This document shows, one piece after another, positions 48,526-59,660 of a stretch of 64,000 nt of DNA (its first letter is position 1; every line of letters begins with the position of its first letter). The translations under genes were made by a program, and so were the position numbers. The notes under the pieces were generated by a model. It did not search any database. It was given only the letters and a program-made list of their open reading frames with translations, and had not been told where the DNA came from. Source of the DNA: Coprinus comatus (Eukaryota; Basidiomycota; Agaricomycetes; Agaricales; Agaricaceae); contig JAWPGT010000001.1 of the NCBI GenBank assembly GCA_034638255.1, positions 1,488,001 to 1,552,000 of the forward strand. Reading direction: 5' to 3'.

Positions 48526-49380
48526 ATGTTCCATGGCAAGCACTATCGTCCCTTTCCATTCCCAAACCATTCTGTTTCAAACTATGTACAACGGAATCTA
48601 GTCCAGCTATTCTCGCAGCCTGATTACCCATTCGAACTACCCGAACTCAGCCCTGCCGCCTGGAAAAGCGTCTGCGAGAATTCCTTTGAATCAGAAAGGT
48701 TGGAATTCATTGGTGACGCTCTTATTGGTGCTATGGTCGCAGAAGAATTATATATTTTATTTCCCGGGGGAAACCCAGGGTTTTATACGGTATAACGTGC
48801 TTGTTGTGCTCGAGGGCAAGCTCACTGAAGGAATGCAGGTCATGAAAAATGTACTCTTATGCAATGCAACTTTTGCGCATTTAATGCGTAAGCTTGGACA
48901 CTGCTCTGAGAGGGGCCCCATCAAATCTGTAGGAGATGCATTTGAGGTAATTATGGCTGCATATCACAAGGAGAGAGGGCAAGAAGCTCTGCGAGCATGG
49001 GTGAGAAGGTATTTCAATCCTTTGATTGAAGACGCCAGTCGTTTTCATGCAGCATTCCGGTAAATTCTCCCGATATCGCTGAAATAATAAATGTAAGTGA
49101 ATTTCAAAGGGGACAAGGCAACCAGCGACGTAATAATGAGAGACTAAGGATTTCGTCGGCGAGGGGCTCCTGTGAGTAATCGTGGATATATGGGGAATGT
49201 ATGATATATATTTCAGAAGCCCGACGTATGGATTATATGCCGAGTGAAAACGATGCTCGGCACGAAGGCTATTATACGAGATCCCGAGTGAGAGAGAGCG
49301 GATACACCAGGAGATTTGAGTGTTTGAAGTTTGAAGATGACTATGACTACGTGGGTTTGTTTAACTCGTGGCTGGATTAG
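48526..49380 (+). CDS. RNase III domain protein with short basic C-terminal tail
   Basis: Endonuclease-fold protein with one RNase III domain and no dsRNA-binding domain. Catalytic acids are all present: ERLEFIGDALIGA (Glu, Asp) and SVGDAFEVIMAAY (Asp, Glu), so activity is likely. Exons read by eye: 48526-48789, 48839-49059, 49110-49171, 49220-49380, 235 residues. The 49-nt first intron removes an apparent frameshift, giving NPGFYTVMKNVLLCNA. Stopping at the visible TAA after AAFR (49061-49063) ignores a good donor there. The two added exons encode GQGNQRRNNERLRISS and a charged tail ending LFNSWLD. The last acceptor is a tandem CAG/AAG. Possibly mitochondrial or nuclear RNA processing; the target is unknown. 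Confidence 0.8.
49211..49220 (+). promoter_or_regulatory. Tandem (NAGNAG) 3' splice site in the RNase III gene
   Basis: The last intron ends TTTCAGAAG then C. Using the first AG (49216) joins the T left by the previous exon to AA and makes an immediate TAA. Using the second AG (49219) makes TCC and keeps a 54-residue frame open to 49380. A choice between the two would switch the C-terminal tail. Seen in sequence; use in the cell is inference. Confidence 0.6.
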
Positions 49381-49604
49381 GCTGATGAACACTAGATTGG
49401 CAATGAGAGTGATGGCGATGGAATGACGAGGAGTAGAATTGCGGCCGGGCAGGTGATGGGGGCAGGGAGTGCGGCAGACCCCATTATCATCGATTAATTA
49501 TATCAGTTTCAGTGTACTATGCTCTGATGTAGAGTTGCATTCGTGGTAAATGTAAATATGCGCTTTGTCACCTTGTTCCGTACCATCTGCTGGCCAGTGT
49601 CAAC

Positions 49605-52286
49605 ATGATCAAGAAGAAACAGTCCCTCGACACATGGATAAAGCATCCCCAGCCCCAACCTCCCCCAAGACCGTCCTCCTCCATAGCACGCCTCCCTCTT
49701 CCCCATGCCCCATCTCCGAGACCGACTAAAGAACCCAGAACTCAGCCCCACTCGATTCCTGCTCCAATCCCTCGCCCTAGAGTCCATCCTCGCCCATATG
49801 CAATAACGGCCAACACAAAAGGTAATATCTACCTCAACCCCATGTACTCTGCTCACTGATCAAGCGCATATAGCAACTTTTAAATGGATGAGAGGCGAAC
49901 TCTTGGGATCAGGCAGCTATGGGCGGGTCTATCTGGCAATGAATGTCGCCACCGGTGAACTCATGGCTGTCAAGCAAGTTGAAATTTATCCTGGGGAGCA
50001 CAAACAGGATGCTCTCAAGTATCTTGCATTTGAGAGCGAGACGTTGAAGGATTTGGATCATCCAAATATTGTCCAATATCTTGGCTACGAAAAGAGTACC
50101 GAGGCCCTGAGTGTGTACGTTCTTTTTTGGGAATTATACCACACTACTATCAACGCTGACGGTCAACTGACGTCCAGCTTTCTCGAGTATGTACCTGGGG
50201 GGACCATTGCATCACTCTTACATACCCACGGTGCCTTCCGCGAGGAAGTAACAAAGTCTTTCACCAAACAGATTTTACGAGGTCTTGAGTACCTTCATAC
50301 ACACCAAATCATACATAGGGTGGGAGCAAGCATGACTATATACTTATCTATCATTAACATCGAATCTTCAGGACCTCAAACCTGATAATATTCTGGTGGA
50401 ACCGCAAGGTATATGCAAGATCTCTGACTTTGGCATATCCAAGAGAGTAGAAGATATCAACAGTGCAAAAGCGCATACATTGTTAAAAGGGACTGTGCAT
50501 TACATGGCACCTGAAATATTGGGCTCTGATGAGAATAAATATGGTGGGAAAATAGATATATGGAGTGTAGGCTGTATGGTCACGGAAATGTGGACGGGTG
50601 AAAAACCCTGGGGAAAGGAACTGTTCATACAAATTATGATCAAGGTATGAACCCTTCAGTCATCGGCACCTCTTACTTATGCTCAGAATGGCGGCAACTC
50701 AGCTTCAGGAAACACGATCATCCCCCCCTTTACCCAGTGAACTACAAAAAGAGCTATCACCAGAAGCGAAGAACTTTCGAGAGGCTTGTTTTCATATGTG
50801 AGCATTTTTTGGTAGAATGTAATAATATACTAATTTGTTTATTAGTAATCCTATCGAACGTCCGGTATCGAGCGAGTTGAAAGAACACCCTTACCTCGTA
50901 CTCCCACTTAACTGGATTTTTGACGGTTCACAAATATCTCATCCTTCCAGGGGGAAGTCCTCCAAGAACAAACAGAGGCCCAATAAGAATGGACACACAC
51001 TTCGTTCAGTTACGCAAAACCTGGATTATCCCGATCTAAACAGTACTGTTAAGCCGGATGAAACCATCTTAAAAGGTGATGGACAAGCTATCAAGCTTCC
51101 TCCGCGGGGCCCAAGCCCGCCGATCGTTTTCATTGAGCCTCCCCGTCCCAGAGAACCGCCACCTCAACGAATACCTTCCCCGACAGATCTAGAACCTGAT
51201 TACGCAACATCAGTATCTTCTACCACTTCTTATAGTCGTCGTCCACGGAGAAAATATGTCGTAAATAATCCAAATCCTGAAGAAGATAACGCCAAGAGTT
51301 TCCGCTACTACCCACCAGAGCTACCAGCAGTCTCAACTCCGCGCGGAAACCCTTACTCCTCACAGCTTGGAGCATCTTCAAAATATAACGTTAACTACAG
51401 TGCTGCTCAAAGCGGGTCGCCACACGACGGCAGGAATCCCACTGGTAACGAAACACCGTATTCAGTTTCTGAGAAACCATCCCGAAATGTACAACCAACA
51501 GTGCTAACCTCGTCGAATACGAATATCTCAGAGGACAACCGAACCTGGAAAAAACTGCCTACGACTTCACCCATTTTCCGTCACAGAACCAACTCTTCCT
51601 CGTCTTCGGCTTCAAGTTACACAAGGTCGGAGCATCTGGAGCATCTCAGTCCATCCAAATTACAACGAACAGGGGACCGCCTTCAGTCTAGTTCACCAAT
51701 AATGCCTGTCGTGCCTCCACCACCCACCGTGCCTCCACCGCGTCCTCCTTTGAACGCTCAAGCTTCATCCGTACCATTGCAAATGCGTACTGTACACTCT
51801 TCTCCTTTAATGCAAGCTCGTCCGAATACTCAAACCAGACGTGATATCTCTCAAAAGAAAATTGAAAGGCTCGAAGATCCTGTTCAAAATAGGCCCGGCG
51901 CAGATGTCATTGTTCGCCACCTTGGCGAATGGTTCAGAAACCACGATTTGGATGATCCTGTTGTCATTCCAGCCGCTTCTGTCGACGATCTTACGGTGAA
52001 TTCAAATCCAGATATCACCGGCGGAAACCTGCTCTCATATAATCTGACAAACCAACCCAATGACCAAAGTTCATCCGCATCTCTCACTCGAGACAGGAGA
52101 GATAATGTTCAATCCAGTTCACGGAAGTTAGCACCCACAAAGAGTATCCGAAAAATTGCGGAGGAACGACAGTCAATCGGTCATCCTCGCAGACGGTCCT
52201 TATGGGATTTCAAAATGGAAGAGCTCAAGACCCCAGCTCCTTTGACTCCCCCGTTTTTTAACGGTGGTTACACCAATAATCCCTGA
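49605..52286 (+). CDS. BCK1-type MAPKKK paralogue with permuted domain order
   Basis: A protein kinase closely related to the BCK1 at 15105-19855 but built in a different order. N-terminus: 72 proline/arginine-rich residues (MIKKKQSLDTWIKH, then PQPQPPPRPS). Kinase: GSGSYGRVYLA (P-loop), AVKQVE (Lys), HRDLKPDN, ISDFGISKR and VHYMAPEI are all intact, so it should be active. After the kinase C-lobe (PIERPVSSELKEHPYL) one long exon continues through about 470 disordered residues to GEWFRNHDLDDPVV, TKSIRKIAEERQSI and RRSLWDFKMEEL. These three blocks match the pre-kinase linker of BCK1. Intron positions flanking TFKW, FLEY and HRD are shared with BCK1. It converges on NoxA. Confidence 0.88.
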
Positions 52287-53130
52287 GACTTTTTCGATTC
52301 TCTTATTGCTCCACGTTTCCAATCATCTCTCTTTCACCTTCCGTCGTTCCGATCAATTTGACTGCGAGTAAAAATCTTTTTCAACGGCGATTCTAATGTC
52401 CAATCTTCGATATCATTAACCCACATTCTTTCTAAATTTGTGCTGCATCAACCCAATATATTCTCAATGATGGGGCAATCATGACCGTAGATTATCAATA
52501 GGGGCGCCGGCGCGCACGGTCTTTTCCTTCCGTTGTTTTCTTTTTTTGGTCAATCATGTTTGAAACACAGCTGTAGACCACCTGTGCATATCTTTTCCAC
52601 TCCTTTTTATTTTTTATTTTTACTTTCGTTGTTATCTCTCTCTCCACGAATATTATGGATATATCTCATCTTACTCATTCATATCATTCGCTTTTTTTTT
52701 ATTACTCTTCATTGCTTTTCTGTTTTTATGCTCGTTGTAATATTCCCGATTCCTGTAATCTACGATCTCCCACAAATATCATGTGTGTTAATTTTTGTTA
52801 TACCTATTACTCAGGCCTCAAGCTTGAAAAATAAAAATAAAAATGGGATCTTTATCGCGTATATTGTGTAGTGTCCACGGGTATGAGTGAATATAGATAG
52901 ATAGATTAATGACAACAAAAATAAAGTGATCTTTTTCGAAGGTGGGGGCATGGACTACTATGTATTTATAACTACTACCAAACAAATACTCATGAGACTA
53001 AATCGCATTATCCAATTCATGCAGCTGCAATGATCAGGGAACTGGAGATATATACGCTGTATATATATAATAAGATATGGATATTTATATCAAATTTCTT
53101 CCAACCAATATATGAGGCCCGTAAAACTAT
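52287..53130. other. Gap between the convergent BCK1-like and NoxA genes
   Basis: About 840 bp, mostly T-rich. A short GC-rich run (GGGCGCCGGCGCGC) lies at about 52502-52515 inside otherwise AT-rich sequence. Its one long open frame (52533-52871) is almost all hydrophobic residues from poly-T and is not coding. Confidence 0.6.
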
Positions 53131-55337
53131 TTAGAAATGTTCCTTAGCGAATGTAAAGTTGGTAGAGGGACTACTATGCTTGATAGTTGCCTCTTTGATG
53201 GCTTTAGCGAGGACCGGAGGACCACAGAAGTAAGTCTAAAAAAATAACGATGATAAAAGTCAATAATTGAATGTGAAACGAGAGATTGATATTATATCAC
53301 ATACAGCAACTTTCGTCTTGAGTTGAGATTTGCTTCCAGGAAGATAACCACCCATTTCGATAGCTTCTTTTATACGGATATAGATAGAGTTCCAATCGGG
53401 TCTGCCAAACATTGTACGAGTTCGGAGAAGTGTTAAAGGGTCATACTCTGCTCCAGCATCATTAACGGCGATGTTCCAAAGCATGTCTTCATTGATCTTT
53501 TGAGTAAGGTAAATGTTGATACGGAGGAAGTTGGCTGTGTTAGTATATTTATAAGTTTGGTGAGTTATTTTGGAAAGATAAACTCCAAACTCACGATCGG
53601 CTTGAGCGGCTTCAACCTCCTGAAGGAGACTTTGGAACCAACCGAATGAAGGTGCATCACGACAAACCCAAAAGAATTCAACACGACGAAGACTTCCAAG
53701 AGTACCTTTCTTTTGCCTATACCAAATGTGCTTCAAAATTGATGCAAAAGGTGTAACACCTATCCATCAAACCAAAAGTTAGTTAAAAATATCACCATCA
53801 TTGTTTCAGCCTGTCAGAACAATCATATCATGTCCATGGTTTCCCCCTTGTGGAAAAAGTGATACGTCATCATTTCCATCATTTCTACCAGCAGTTACCC
53901 GCCAAGGCCCGAAGGCTCCAGAACCGAAAATGGGTTCGAGGCACAGGAATCCAATGCAATGACTCAAGATTGTAATGGCAACAAGTTAGCATTGGAATAG
54001 ATTGACTTACCAATACCAGCACCGATGAGAATAGCAACCTCGGCAGAGAATACGTCTTCAGCAGGTGCACCATATGGTCCATCTATTCTTACAGACGGAA
54101 GATTGATTGAAGACATGTTAGTGTCAATTTCGACAAAATTGCCCTGGGTCAAATTCTTTTCACTTCCTTTCATTGCGGCTTGTGTCATTTGCTTGACGAC
54201 GGATGGGCCAACACCTAGACGATCGCCGAGGGACTCTGTCCAGTCACCAACTTGACGGATGTGCACAGAGACATATGGATCCTCTGGGGCAGACGTGATG
54301 GTGAACTATATATCAGAGAAGACGTGAGAAATTGGGGGCTAGGCTGTAACATGTAGTCTCACCGGATGCCATTGGAAGGCAGAAATCTCAGGAATTTGAA
54401 CAAAAAGCCATTGCCCAGGGGTGTACTTGAAACTAGGCTTGATGATACGAAGTTCCATGGCACCTGATACCTGTTAGTAGCTAATAATGTTGTACTGAAT
54501 GATAGACACTCACCACTTGGGTGAACCAAGACCTTGGAAAGACGTGTAGGCCTACGGGCCCGGAATTCACGCCATACACGTTCACCGAAGTAGATGATAC
54601 CGGGCCAGATAATGTATCTCCAGCTCAGGTAGCCAATACAGTGCTCGGACGAGTAGAACGGGAAGGTTTTTGTAAAAGCGGGCTCGCCGACATCGCGGAC
54701 GAAGCAGCCCATGGCGTGGGTGTAAAGGCCCAGCATGAAGAAGAAGGCGAGATGATGTGTATACCAGAATACTTCAAAGCACTGCTTGCGGATTTTGGCG
54801 TGGGCAGTAGTGTACATGATGACCATAATTAATAGCATGAAGTGACCGGTGATACCTCCTGGTTGGGTGTAGTGAATCTCCACGGCATACTGTTTACGGA
54901 TTTCTACAAGAACCATTAAGGTGCTATTTAATGTAGATAGAAATTAAAGACTTACGAGTTCGTTCGACGTTAATAAAGTTGACGTAGTGGGCTGTGGTAT
55001 GAATTACAGCCCAGAAGGCCATGGAATAGGCGACTTGACGATGGAACCAGATGTTTTCGTCTGCAGGGAAGAGCCATGTCAAGTGAGGACGGATGAACCT
55101 GATGATGTTGCGCAACATGGGGAGGAGGATGAGACCACCATCGAGCGCAAGAACGAGACCAGCGCCACGAGATATCCAGACAGAGAAACCAAGGGTATTG
55201 AGACCAGCGAGGCGTATGTTTGTGGCCTGACTGTACCAGCCGTACGCAAAGAGAGCAAGGTGGGCACTGTAGAAGAGGACGTTGAAGGCAAGCCTTCGGC
55301 CATGAAGAAACTCTCTATGGAACCAAGATGCACCCAT
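53131..55337 (-). CDS. noxA: NADPH oxidase, NoxA class
   Basis: Membrane flavocytochrome that makes superoxide and is needed for fungal development. Six-helix ferric-reductase core with heme histidines in RQVAYSMAFWAVIHTT and FWYTHHLAFFFMLGLY. FAD site WHPFTITSAPEDPYVS, NADPH site VAILIGAGIGVTPFAS, and the C-terminal motif YFCGPPVLAKAIKEAT with last residues FAKEHF. The segment NDAGAEYDPLTLLRTR and TMFGRPDWNSI is typical of NoxA. Start at 55337 (MGASWFHREFLHGRRL). No EF hands, so not a NoxC type. About seven introns, about 550 residues, normal for the class. Its partner regulators (NoxR, Rac) are not in the window. Confidence 0.93.
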
Positions 55338-55529
55338 TATAAGTCTGGAGCCTGCCAGAGAGAAAAATTAAACAAGAAAGTAAGGAAGAGAAAGGGCGGG
55401 AGGAGGGAGAACTGGTTGATTAGAGAATAAGAGGGACGCTGTGACCATGACAATAGGTCTTATTGACAATCTGATCTACCATTACACCGGGCATCAACAT
55501 CAATCATAGTCCGCTTAGAGACCGATCTA

Positions 55530-56379
55530 CTACTCCTCATAACGGTATGCTACCATCGCCTCTATTCGATGCACATCCGTGCTGAAGCTGCGCATCTTCA
55601 CCTGCTGGCTCTTGCTTGCCTCAATCGCAAGCGGGTCAGTGTCCACCCACTCCCCAGCAGGCACATCTGCAGACTCGTTCGTATAAGCGAGAATATTGAA
55701 CACCGTCGGCTCCTGGATCACAGGGAGATATGTCACCATTGAGATGATCTGTTTGAGGATGGCTCGGATTTCTGACACTATTTCAGCTTCGGGTTTGGGC
55801 TCTCTCCTGAAGATGAAAGCAGATGCCAATTATTTTCCTGTCGTGCAGTTGTATCCCATACTTACGAAGCAGACTCATCAGCTGGTGGCTCGACCAACTT
55901 GACATCAAACACCCACCGCTCCAGCGGTGTGCGCGTATCTTTGGAGATGATGGCAAGGACAAGTTGGGTGACTGATCCCGTTAACAGCCATTCTTTTGGT
56001 TCGAGCGTATTGAGTTACTTGGTAACATAGATTCAACAATCACCTACTGTGTACTTGAGCCAAGATGCTAGCCAATATCAAAGTTAATTGATTCTTTAAT
56101 CAACATGATGAGGCCAAGACATACCGCTCGAGATAATTCTCTAGAGCAAGATCTTGTGTCAGCAGCATTGTCTGGCCGTATTTTTTGACCATATGGAAAT
56201 CATCTGAAGGGTATACTTCTCTTTGGAAGAGAATGCTACAGGGCGGCGTGAGCTGATGAGTGGCAAGGCAGCTGATGGCCAGCGACGAACGTGTTGACTG
56301 CATATTTAAAGAACTCTGTAACGAGGGCGGTGGAGCCCTTGAGGGTTATTGCCTGACGCTTTGCTTGCTTGGAGGCCAT
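55530..56379 (-). CDS. MAD2: Spindle assembly checkpoint protein MAD2
   Basis: HORMA-domain protein that inhibits CDC20-APC/C until kinetochores attach. Start at 56379 (MASKQAKRQAITLKGS, then STALVTEFFKYAVNTI). An intron removes about 53 nt before LFQREVYPSDDFHMVK. Conserved HORMA blocks include KYGQTMLLTQDLALEN, LERWVFDVKLVEPP, EIRAILKQIISMVTYL and PVIQEPTVFNILAYTN. The C-terminal safety-belt strand (MRSFSTDVHRIEAMVA) ends YRYEE, as expected. About 200 residues, normal. Divergent from TAF5 with 118 bp between starts. Confidence 0.93.
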
Positions 56380-56439
56380 TGGAGTCTTACAGTCCTGCAC
56401 TTCACTTCAGACGCGCTCATTTGTCCAGCACGCGTCGAT

Positions 56440-56445
56440 CACGTG
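56440..56445. promoter_or_regulatory. CACGTG E-box in a bidirectional promoter
   Basis: E-box in the 118-bp gap between the divergent MAD2 (56379) and TAF5 (56498) starts. Function inferred from position. Confidence 0.4.
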
Positions 56446-56497
56446 TCCATCCGCAACTTGGCCTCTAAGCTTGCCTTTGTCTTCAAGCATTATCTCA

Positions 56498-59309
56498 ATG
56501 TCCACAGCAACCCCTCCAGCCTCCTCCCAAAGCCCAGCGGCTGCTACCCCAGCAAATATATCACATGAATCGGCAACAAATGTAGCAGATCGAATTGTCC
56601 TTGAATATCTTCGTTCCAGAGGACACACAACAGCAGAAAAGACATTTAGAGAAGAAATCGAAGCAAGCTCCCCCTCAGACAAAGGGAAACAAGCAGAGAT
56701 CATACCTCCAGAGGAACTCCTTAAGTCACTTGCCATCTTTGCACAGAAATCGTCGTCGCGCACAGGCGAGAATGCTCTCAAAGACTCGTCAAGCGTGCTC
56801 CATGAGCTTTCTGGCATGGGGAACCCACCCAACATTCAATCTCTCATCGCAAGTGTCGGGGCTGTAGGAGCAGAAGAAATCCTCTCTCTTGATCCTACAG
56901 ATAAACAAGAAGGCTTCAGAGAATTGGAAGCTTGGGTAGACGGATCGCTGGACATGTATCGGGTTAGTGGCCAATAGCTTTATACCTAACAACTTCATAG
57001 TTATCGTGTCCTCTTGTAGCCTGAATTCCGACCAATCCTATTTCCAATATTTTGCCATTTCTATCTTGATCTAATTCAGCACGCTTTCAAAGATGCCGGT
57101 TTGTGCATACGCCCTTTTCGGGAGAGAATTCAATTCTGAATACCATTATGTCCAGCCCTCCGTTTCTTCAAAGAATTCTCTCCTTCGCTATCACCATCAC
57201 ATCATGCTGTTCTTCACCATCTCTCTACCCTCCTACTACCTGCTCACGTACAAAACGACGAGGTAGCCCAACGCTTCCGTAACGAGAAATATGTTGTTCG
57301 CATGAGCCATTCTGGATTCGGCCTTCTCCTTGGATGGCTAACAGAAGGTTTTGGTGGTGAAGCACTAGGGTCTGGTGAGGGCTTTTCAGGTGAAAAGGGC
57401 AAACGTGGTCGGGCAGCCGTCATGCGGGTTGTAAATAACCATCTGCGTTTCAATGGTAGGTTTTTAGAACTTACAAAGTGCCACCTATCGATTCATTGCA
57501 TTCAGTGACATCCTCCAACCCGACGTCAATTTCAGCTCATGAGTGGGAAGAATCCACTGGCCTCTTATCTGAACTTATACCCAAAACAAATGGTACCACG
57601 ACCCTTCAGAATGGCGTCGCATTTAATACACTCAAAACAGACCTAAAACTCGGTCCTGCACCTATGTCAGAGGAACTACGAGCTGAAACCGAAAGAGTAC
57701 TAAGAGAACAAGCTATGGTTGAGCGGGACCCCAATGTACATTTAGACTTGCAACTGCTGCGACAGTCAGTTTTACCTGGGATGGTAGCGCCTACAGAAAC
57801 AGATATGCTCCCACACCCACCGGCGTTCAAAACAGTTGACGTTGATAGGGAAGTAAACGCTGTGCGAGATGCGAGGAAAAGAATCAGGTTGGATCCTTGT
57901 GTGCTGAGCAATGCCGATGTAAGTTCTCCACAGGCAAATTCTTTGCGAGCGCGTGCCTTGCCAAGTATTTGTGCCTATACCCTCCATGACGTCCCAGAAG
58001 GGTGAGCTTTCAGATACAAATATCTTCTCCAAATTTTAATGTGGTTTTCTTTAAGGGCACCTTGTATGTCTTTCTCTACGGATACCTCAATGATGGCAGT
58101 CGGATTTGCAGAAAGTTATATTCGCTTGTGGAGTCTCAAGGGTGAAAAACTAAGAGGACTCAAAAGTAATTTCGACGAAACAAGTATCAAAGACAGTAGG
58201 TTTGCTTCAAACTCCTCATAACATCAATACCTGATCACATCTCTCCTTTCCTTAGCGACATCACTGCTACGACTACGTGAAAAGAAAGCAACGACAACAA
58301 GAAAACTCATCGGACACAGCGGTCCAGTATATTCTGTTGCATTCGATCCTATCAGCGGTTCGGCTGCACCGCCTAAATACCTTCTCTCTTCATCAGCAGA
58401 CGCAACAACACGTCTTTGGTCCTTGGATACCTATTCTAATGTCGTCGCTTATCGGGGACATGAGAATCCTGTATGGGATGTCAAATGGAGCCCTCAAGGT
58501 ATTTACTTTGCGACTGGAAGTCGAGACCGAACGGCCAGGCTTTGGTCGACCGATCGCACAACATGTTTGAGAGTGTATGCTGGACATTTGAGCGATGTTG
58601 ATGTAAGTGTCTCTCTTTGACTACTGCTATGGCCAAGTAGTAAAGCCACCCCGCCAGTGTGTGCAATTCCACCCTAATTCCTTGTACCTTGCCACTGGGT
58701 CCAGCGACTGGACAGCGCGTTTGTGGGATGTTCAACGTGGTTCGTGTATACGAGTCTTCATTGGACACCAAGGTGGTGTGTCAACAATGGCTGTGAGTCC
58801 TGATGGTCGATATCTTGCAACCGCAGGTGTGTTTTATATGTGTGGTTCAAGGACATTATCTCATCTTAATGTAGGTGAAGACCTGGCTATCAATCTATGG
58901 GATCTAGGCTCCGGAAAACGGATCAAGAAGATGATAGGACACAATACTTCTATATATTCTCTCGCCTTCAGTGCCGAATCCTCGCTACTTGTGAGCGGTG
59001 GGGCTGACTGGACGGTTAGGTGCTGGGATATCAAGAGCGCAGGTGGAACAAAAGGTAGTAAATCGAAAGAGAATGGGATCTTGAATGGCCAGGAGAATGG
59101 TGTGAGAAGCTATGGAGACGAAGATGCCACCGAAACGTGAGTAATCCACATTTTAAACATTTGTTTTTTATTCTAATTAACCTGGGGATGTCAGCTCGGA
59201 CTTGTTGGCCACGTTCCCAACCAAAAGGACACCAATTATCAACGTGCAGTTCACGCCTCGAAATCTGTGTCTAGTAGGCGGTGTATACCAGGCACCTGAG
59301 ACCCGGTAA
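56498..59309 (+). CDS. TAF5: Transcription initiation factor TFIID subunit TAF5
   Basis: WD40 subunit of TFIID, and of SAGA in some fungi. N-terminus: LisH helix in NVADRIVLEYLRSRGH, then the TAF5 NTD2 domain (PEFRPILFPIFCHFYL to HFYLDLI, and LLRYHHHIMLFF-equivalent helices read in another frame across introns). A middle region carries KTDLKLGPAPMSEELR. The C-terminal WD40 propeller has six to seven repeats: LIGHSGPVYSVAFDP, YRGHENPVWDVKWSP, YAGHLSDVDCVQFHP, FIGHQGGVSTMAVSP and MIGHNTSIYSLAFSA, each closed by a WD-type dipeptide (TARLWD, TVRCWD). Ends at 59309 after PETR. About nine introns. Length about 740 residues, normal for fungi. Confidence 0.93.
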
Positions 59310-59660
59310 ATGTGAACCTGAGTTGGGATATTGGTCCTCGGGAAGTCACTCGGTGCAAGTACACTATCTATTTTCTGCTTCAGTGATGATTTTTGTAGTT
59401 TTCTGTAATGCTCTTTCCTCCTTTATATAATGTCATTGGACCTTCCTTTGGGTAGAAGTTTATCGTTTATTCTTGTGTCTTCTTACTGCGTTTCGAAGTG
59501 CAATAGAGACTTCAAGAACCGTCATTAAGTGCACGTGACCGTTAATTGAGGTATTCGCGGGTACGGAGAGTGTTCTCTCATCCGACACCACTCCTCCCCT
59601 TAACACCACCAACACCCCATATCTCACCAAGTCCATTTCTTACCGTTCACGTACACTACA
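59310..59660. other. Gap between TAF5 and the conserved unknown gene
   Basis: 351 bp: TAF5 3' end, then the promoter of the next gene on the same strand. It holds a CACGTG box at 59532-59537 and a pyrimidine-rich stretch just before the start codon, typical of a fungal transcription start region. Confidence 0.6.
59532..59537. promoter_or_regulatory. CACGTG E-box
   Basis: E-box about 125 bp upstream of the start codon at 59661, flanked as GCACGTGACC. Function inferred from position. Confidence 0.4.

Noticed and set aside
48789..48812. Apparent frameshift inside the RNase III gene
   Set aside because: A 49-nt GT-AG intron (48790-48838) restores the conserved frame, so there is no frameshift.
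52533..52871. 112-residue plus-strand hydrophobic frame
   Set aside because: Composition follows poly-T tracts between two convergent genes; no start context or signature.
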